A DNA stretch of 64,000 nucleotides from Myoxocephalus aenaeus. Its lineage: Eukaryota > Chordata > Actinopteri > Perciformes > Cottidae. A program made the position numbers and the translations under genes. This document shows positions 58,499 to 64,000 of this stretch, in pieces. How positions within the stretch are numbered: the first letter of the stretch is position 1; each line of letters opens with the position of its first letter. The notes beneath the pieces are model-generated. The model ran no database searches. It was not told the DNA's origin and saw only the letters and a program-made list of their open reading frames with translations. Where the stretch lies: the NCBI GenBank assembly GCA_038501785.1, contig JBAMJR010000011.1, positions 4,899,501 through 4,963,500 of the forward strand. The letters run 5' to 3'.

Positions 58499-61207
58499 GT
58501 AATGCTAGCACGACAACATTATTGTTCACGAAATAACATGTTTTCCAAACTCAAGCTCCTGTTGCTGGTGTTGACATACTGCCGTGCAAAACATTTGTCA
58601 ACGCCGTCATAAGTTGGCAACGAGCCCGTAAGGTGAACCCAACAGTTAGCTAGCTAACGCTAAGCTAACACTGGTTAGATGCTAGCGTAAAGTAATTCGT
58701 GCCGGCCTTATTGAGGTCAATACAACAAACTCGTACAGCTGGTGCAAAGGTGAAACACTTAGCCGTTGCCAAGATAACTATTATTATATTATGGTTATTT
58801 CAGTTCCGACTGTCAATTAGCGGTAGCTAGCGCGCAGTCTGATTTGGTCAAAGTCGCCTGGCAACGTTAGCATTTAGCTAGCTGGTTATCACATATCTTA
58901 ACGTTAGCTCACTAACTGACGTGACTGCGCGGGTCAACATTCCGTCCTTCATATATAACTAGTCGGACGAAATCGAATGTACAGCTACTGTTTATTTTTT
59001 TATTTAAAAGGAGCGTTAAAAACGCAATGCCCTCTAGTTAACGGGCTGTCGGCTATGTGGGAGTCAGTCGGCTAACCCAAGTTGCTAAAGTACCCGGTGG
59101 GCGTGGTGGTGGCTTCACGTGTTGGCCAGAGCACTGTCAACAGCGCAGCATGCGGCCCTGCTTTGGGTTAGAGGGTTTCCGTAGTATATCTTTTTTTAAG
59201 TTGTGGTTCAGTATGGTTTGGCACTAGCGGATTCACTCATGGATTCAGGGCAGACCTGAATGCAACACGGTGTGTCTGCAGTAATGGTAGTTATTTATTG
59301 TGAGGGGTCGATGGGAAGCAGGATACGTTTTAAAAGACAGCCTTATGGATCACGTTTTCTTATGACTAGTCTGCTATCTCCTGGTTGGTAATGTAAATGT
59401 CATTCAGATTATTAGGTTTGTATTAAAATGCAGGACACATTTTATTTTTTCCAATCTGTGGGTAGTTTTGATGTCTGAATGCAAACGGTTAAACAACATA
59501 ATAAGAGCATTGCGTATTATTAAATCTTCACTGTGGATTGTTTCCATTGCCTTTTTTGCTTGGAGCATATATCTGTGACGTCACATACACTTTCTACATT
59601 TACTAGAATATCCCTGATGCTTATTTTTTTTCATAGCAAAGTGTTGTCATAGTTTATTGTGTCTACTAATTGCTATTTTACATTGTCCAGAGTCTGCCGA
59701 AGCTGACCTCTTGACTACGACATATATTTTTTAGCAGCTATCATGTGTGCCACAAGACATGACCTTGATCCATTAGACTTATGACATCATATTTGAGCAA
59801 TTACACCGTCTTTGTTTGTTTGGAACGGGTTAGCATTACCATTCTTCGATTGGTCAAACATCATTTCTATTCACCAAGTTGCTTTGTTACTTTTGAATAC
59901 TGGACAATAAGAGATTAACAGTTAAAAATAATTATAAATAACCAGTAAATGCATGGCAATTTGACCTAAACTGATTTTATTAGAATTCTTGAGCATAAGT
60001 ACTTTATTAAATGAATTGACATTGTTTCAAAATAATGTTTTCTGTGTGAAATAATTGTGAACATCGAATAGCATTTTACTCCCAATCTCGCAAGTTAATG
60101 ACAAACTCATTAGCGGATCATTGTGACAGCAAGATGTGCGACACTGTGAGGACCTCATCATTTAATCGCCGAAGTCTGGGTCACGTGCACCCAACAAAAG
60201 GACAGAACTATGATGCGCTGGACTTCACTGGAAATTATTCATGTATAAAAGTATTGTCTTGATTTGTCTTTTTTTATTTTTAAAGAATAAAATGAAAATA
60301 AGAAACAGAACTTGCAATGTAAACTTATTTGGTTTGGGTGTTAAAGCAAAAATATTTGTTATGTTTGATAAGACAATGTTTTCAATTTGCAGATTTAGAA
60401 CCATGATTTTGTAAGTAGTAATACTGGATTTCAGTCTTCAATACAAATCTATTTGTTTTACAGGCCCTCTTTTTGCATTTCTTTTTTGGTCCTGCTCGGT
60501 TATTTGGATCCTTAACGATGTTATATTTTAGGTGCGTTTTGAAAGTGCTGAGAACAAGATGATTAATTGTTATTGAAGATCCTTTTTTCAATTATTCCTC
60601 AGTTTCCAGAAGGCAGAAATACATTTGAACAATGTTTTTACGTAATTACATGGCAGAGTTTGTTTATGGGACTGTCTCTCAAATAATTGTTCGAAACATG
60701 GTTTTATTATTGGTTAGTTTTTGCTAAACTACACTGTTGAATAGACCACTTTCAGAGATATGCTCTAGGTGGGGGTGTTATCCATGTTTATCAGGAAAGA
60801 CGCTCCTGAGCGTCCACTGTGCTCTTTGTGAGTGTTGCTGGCAATTAAAATATACCGTTAGTGTCATTTTATGAGTCATTAGTTTTTTCACAGGGAGCTT
60901 TTAAGTGCACAGACCAGTCAGCAAAAATGTGCTCAGATTAAAATAATTGGGGATTTGTTGATGTAATCTTTGAAGTTTTGTTGTGCCTGGTTTTCTGCCT
61001 TTTTATGCCACGATCAAACCGTGACTTTTTAATTTCATAGCCAGTCAGCAATATTAAGCATACTGTAATCAATAAGCCATTTTCTCAACATGTCAGGCCT
61101 GAGAGGTGGTAATGAGTGACGTTTTTTCTCTTCCTTTTTCTCTTTATTTCTTTCCATCAGATTTACCAGCAAGCGTTTTGTGATGTTGTTGCAGTCTCTC
61201 TCTCGTT

Positions 61208-61210
<3 letters not shown>

Positions 61211-61276
<66 letters not shown>
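61211..61276 (+). repeat. Compound (AT)n(GT)n microsatellite
   Basis: About 17 AT units (61,211-61,244) followed directly by about 16 GT units (61,245-61,276). Confidence 0.96.
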
Positions 61277-61278
<2 letters not shown>

Positions 61279-61675
61279 AGGTGATCACATCCGAGCTGCT
61301 GGCTCGTTGATCCTCACTCTTGTCTCACGTTAAACTGGATTAGGATCAAATTTATTACGTATTATGAGAGATGTTTCTTAAAGGCGTACCCAACTGAAAT
61401 CGTGTGCTGCTAAATGAGTTCAACACAGTTTAACATCAAATGAAACTAAATGACTATTTTAGGATGGCAGCTGGACAAACTTCAAATATATTCACGGCTA
61501 TTTCATACTTTCGTGTGAAATTATTGTCAACAAACCCTATCGTAAAGACCAAAACCAACAACTGTTTGACTTCCCTACCTAAACATGGGTCAGAATTCTC
61601 AGAAATACTTTCTTCAAATCTGGCAAAAAAATGTCCACTTGGACTAAATGATAAACTGATTTAGATTTGGCAGCT

Positions 61676-61694
61676 CAAGGTCACTGTGACCTTG
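61676..61694. promoter_or_regulatory. Perfect estrogen-response-element palindrome
   Basis: AGGTCA-CTG-TGACCT is the full 6-3-6 consensus inverted repeat, extended to 8-base arms. Being repeat-derived it may occur many times in the genome; binding is not shown. Confidence 0.5.
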
Positions 61695-61801
61695 CGTCGA
61701 TACCATTTTCGAGGAAATCTCCGCAATGCCTTGAGCGAATTTCTTCAAATGTTGGCACGAATGTCCGCTTGGACTCAGTGATGAATTTATTAGATTTTGG
61801 T

Positions 61802-61814
61802 GGTCACAGTGACC
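61802..61814. promoter_or_regulatory. Second ERE-like palindrome
   Basis: GGTCA-CAG-TGACC is a perfect 5-3-5 core, with one mismatch (TGGTCA) in the left hexamer. It lies 126 bp from the first palindrome, in the same repeat copy. Confidence 0.45.
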
Positions 61815-62327
61815 TTGACAAAAACGTGTTTTTGGCCATAACCCAATAATTCATGCTAATTATGACAATTTCACATTGATGTCTAATAGGATGAAATGAT
61901 GACTTTTTGGACAGACATGGGTGTAAACTGCAACATGACTGTTGATGTCGTATGTGTACAGACTGTAAAAGCACTCTGAGGCAAATTTGTTTTTCCTCTG
62001 CAAAATTTATTGAATTGAATAAGCACCTTTTGGGTTTTATCACTGGATTATTTGGCAAATACAATATCCCCAAGGTATTAGCTGCTACTAGCAGAACATA
62101 TCCAAATGTTATAATGAACTGTCAGCAGTCAAGTTGCTTTATGGGTAACGTAGCCACCAGATTCAAGGATGTCAGATTTAAGGAAGAATAGGTTTCAGCA
62201 CTGATGTCGTACTATGAAAAAAACTGTGATTGAATTAATAACTTTTTCTGTGTTTAAATTTTTTTTTGTAATCCCAAATGTACATTTTTACTTACGCACT
62301 GGAAACTACTCTTCACTCCTTGTTTAG

Positions 62328-62597
62328 GATAAAGTGTGATGAACGCTAAGTTGCAGCAAAGCATACGCCCGACTGTTTCCCCATTAATGGCCTTTGGACA
62401 ACACAATGACTGATGTGAAAGTCCGTCCCACTGTTGGCGGGAACCCCCCTCCGCCAGAGGTTGTAAATCCCAAGAGTCCTGGACGTGTAACCAACCAGCT
62501 CCAGTACCTGGAGAAGGTGGTGATCAAAGCTTTATGGAGGCATAACTTTTCGTGGCCCTTTCGCCAGCCAGTTGATGCAGTGGCACTGCGTCTCCCA
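62328..62597 (+). CDS. brdt: brdt exon 2: 5'UTR end and codons 1-64
   Basis: The acceptor is CTCCTTGTTTAG; coding starts at 62,406. The protein opens MTDVKVRPTVGGNPPPPEVV, and NPPPPE is the usual BET lead-in to bromodomain 1. The exon ends LRLP, followed by donor GTAAGT, phase 0. The 78 bases of leader hold an upstream frame that overlaps the start (listed separately). Confidence 0.92.
62339..62413 (+). promoter_or_regulatory. uORF overlapping the brdt start codon
   Basis: An ATG at 62,339 opens a 24-codon frame, with a second in-frame ATG at 62,387, ending in TGA at 62,411-62,413. That stop lies just after the brdt ATG (62,406), in another frame. If exon 1 is as predicted, this is the first ATG of the message. 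The first ATG has G at -3, a usable context. The frame is seen directly; translational control is inferred. Confidence 0.5.
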
Positions 62598-63362
62598 GTA
62601 AGTAATAAGATGGATATTGCAGCATCACAACCCATCTGTAAAATGTGTTGTTGAGATCTGTCATACTCGGTTGAAAGATATCAGTGTATTCATGCCAGCG
62701 TATTTGTTGTCTTTCAGGATTATTATACAATCGTAACAAAGCCTATGGACCTGACCACTATTAAGAAGCGTCTTCAGAACAAATACTACTGGCAAGCACG
62801 TCCGTGTATACAAGACTTCAATACCATGTTCACCAACTGCTATGTGTACAATCGGGTAAGAGAATACTGTTAGTGGTGCTGTCTATCCCACCAACATGTT
62901 CATACAAACTGTCCATTAATATAAATGCAATATTAGCTCCGACGAAGTTTAGTAATGTAAAAGTAGGTCTGTGAACTGACATATCGTTCACTAATCCCTA
63001 ACTGTAATGCCGATGAGCAAATGTACTATACTCACCTGCCCAGAATTTTTTTTTTTTTTAAATAGGCTTTTGCACTGCTGAGTGCGAGAGTGGCATAAGA
63101 ACACATGCTTCATTGAGTGCTTTTATTTCATTATATTAAATGCATTTTCTTTTCACAGCCTGGAGATGACATTGTTTTTATGGCACAGACTCTGGAGAAG
63201 CTTTTTTTGCAGAAATTGTCCACAATGCCCAAGGACGAGTGTGACATTAGAGCAATCACTACAAAGGAACCAGTGAAAGGGAGAAAGACGAATGCAGGTA
63301 TCTTGCACATTAACACTCCCTGAAGATGCTAAAGGTGTGTGTGAGTGAGTGAGAGAGACACA

Positions 63363-63395
<33 letters not shown>

Positions 63396-63748
63396 GTGTA
63401 TATTTGTATGAAGCTACCAGCATCCGTTGAAAAAAACGGTTCATATCAGTTCATATTCTAAAAAATTTCACTTTTTACAATATGGGACCTTTAACTACCT
63501 CAAACATATTGACATATTTGACCCTATTAGTAATGTTTTTTGGATGTTAATTGTGCAGCCTAATTTCACAATTTGAAATAATAATATCCCATTCCTGTGA
63601 ATGTATTCATTCTACCTGTTGTCATGCAGGCGCTATAAAGCAGAGATCCCATGTGTCAGAAGTTGTTCTCCAGCAGACCGTGATGGTCATTCCACCTGAT
63701 ATGAGTCAATACATCCCACCCGCCCAGCTCTCACAGATTGATGCAACA
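62406..63748 (+). CDS. brdt: Bromodomain testis-specific protein (BET family), first four coding exons; gene continues right
   Basis: BRDT is a BET-family reader of acetylated histone H4 needed in spermatogenesis. Four exons with consensus splice sites join into 196 codons. They contain the complete first bromodomain (about residues 27-140): NQLQYLEKVVIKALWRH, the WPF shelf (50-52), DYYTI and MDLTTIKKRL in the ZA loop region, the acetyl-lysine-binding Asn of CYVYN (residue 109), and PGDDIVFMAQTLEKLFLQKL. BET members share this domain. BRDT is chosen because details such as FSWPF, DYYTI, MDL-TIKKRL and MAQ-LEKLF-QKLS-MP follow human BRDT more than BRD2/3/4, and because the divergent neighbour is tgfbr3, as in human. 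The start ATG (62,406) has A at -3; a TTG six codons' worth of sequence earlier is not used. The second bromodomain and ET domain lie beyond the right edge. Confidence 0.93.
62718..62855 (+). CDS. brdt: brdt exon 3: core of bromodomain 1 (residues 65-110)
   Basis: Forty-six whole codons from DYYTIVTKPMDLTTIKKRL to FNTMFTNCYVYNR, holding most of the acetyl-lysine pocket, including the conserved Asn of CYVYN. The acceptor is TTGTCTTTCAG and the donor is AATCGG followed by GTAAGA. Confidence 0.94.
63159..63297 (+). CDS. brdt: brdt exon 4: last helix of bromodomain 1 (residues 111-157)
   Basis: Begins PGDDIVFMAQTLEKLFLQKL, helix C of the bromodomain with the gatekeeper Ile of DDIV, then a basic linker (KEPVKGRKTNA). 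The acceptor is TTTTCTTTTCACAG; the donor is AATGCAG followed by GTATCT, phase 1. Confidence 0.93.
63630..63748 (+). CDS. brdt: brdt exon 5: inter-bromodomain linker (residues 157-196)
   Basis: Encodes GAIKQRSHVSEVVLQQTVMV then IPPDMSQYIPPAQLSQIDAT, a Pro/Gln-rich linker after bromodomain 1. The acceptor is GTTGTCATGCAG and the donor is GCAACA followed by GTGAGT. The linker is little conserved between BET proteins, so this exon rests on phase, splice sites and position. Confidence 0.82.
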
Positions 63749-64000
63749 GTGAGTAATTTATTGGTTTGTAAACAAACTGACTTTATACAATGAAATCAAC
63801 TGTCTCTAAGGGTTCTTTTTTTGGGGGCTAGATTGTTACTATGAGTGGTTGTCCTAGTGTTTATGACCAGGTGTTGACGCTTGGCTTGTTATTTCAGTAC
63901 GAAAAGAAACACAAATATGTTGACATGAATAATCTAGTTGAATTTTTGTTGTCATAAATTACATGTTTTTTTTTAGTTTTTTTTTTAAATACCCCAGACC
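63749..64000 (+). other. brdt intron 5, running off the right edge
   Basis: T-rich intron with no further exon before the end of the window. Confidence 0.75.

Larger units (their letters stand above)
61590..61960 (-). repeat. Dispersed teleost repeat, family A (copy 2, inverted) with two ERE-like palindromes
   Basis: Its reverse complement follows the same block order as the copy at 11,995-12,275 (CCATGTCTGTCC, TCATCCTATTAGACAT, GGGTTATGGCCAAAAACACG). Two internal units about 130 bp apart repeat the motif TTCTTCAAAT...GGCA...ATGTCC...CTTGGACT. Palindromes CAAGGTCACTGTGACCTTG (61,676-61,694) and GGTCACAGTGACC (61,802-61,814) match the estrogen response element layout. The copy sits in brdt intron 1, about 0.4 kb before the first coding exon. 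Confidence 0.75.
58499..62327 (+). other. brdt intron 1
   Basis: About 3.8 kb between the untranslated exon and the first coding exon. The 5' part (58,620-58,920) is rich in GCTAGC/GCTAAC motifs. Further right are a compound (TA)n(TG)n tract (61,211-61,276) and the inverted family-A repeat with two TGACC palindromes (61,590-61,960). No other gene was seen. Confidence 0.55.

Noticed and set aside
62394..62405. TTG as an upstream brdt start giving four more residues
   Set aside because: Vertebrate genes almost always use ATG, and an in-frame ATG with A at -3 follows at 62,406.

Overview
The window is vertebrate genomic DNA, and I infer a ray-finned fish, probably a percomorph teleost. The evidence is split genes with GT-AG introns, many long CA/CT/TA microsatellites, and dispersed repeats of types common in teleost genomes. 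There are no operons, CRISPR arrays or prokaryotic signals. Almost all open reading frames above 60 codons are chance or low-complexity frames; the real coding sequence lies in short exons.

Two protein-coding genes are supported, arranged head to head. On the minus strand, tgfbr3 (betaglycan, TGF-beta receptor type III) fills positions 1 to about 51,700. I place a TATA-driven untranslated exon 1 (about 51,577-51,692), a signal-peptide exon (47,937-48,115) and twelve further coding exons down to 1,621. They join with consistent splice phases into 757 codons: signal peptide, orphan domain, linker, glycosaminoglycan-attachment segment and complete ZP domain. The transmembrane segment and cytoplasmic tail lie beyond the left edge. 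On the plus strand, brdt (BET-family bromodomain protein) starts with a CCAAT/TATA promoter and an untranslated exon near 58,450. Four coding exons (62,406-63,748) carry the whole first bromodomain, and the gene continues past the right edge. TGFBR3 and BRDT are also divergent neighbours on human chromosome 1, so order and orientation are conserved.

The rest is intronic and intergenic DNA. It holds a 306-bp hairpin element with 68-bp inverted arms, two copies of a teleost repeat (one with estrogen-response-element-like palindromes in brdt intron 1), three copies of a GCTAACATG-rich repeat, a hAT-like end, LINE remnants, a 68-bp tandem duplication, an 18-bp-arm palindrome and many microsatellites.

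Betaglycan is a cell-surface proteoglycan that presents TGF-beta and binds inhibin; BRDT is a germ-cell chromatin reader. Their adjacency is most likely ancestral order, not evidence of a shared pathway. I found no sign of a novel molecular system. The points most worth checking are the uORF overlapping the brdt start, the receptor-site palindromes inside a repeat, the hairpin element, and an unassigned exon-like frame near 54,950.
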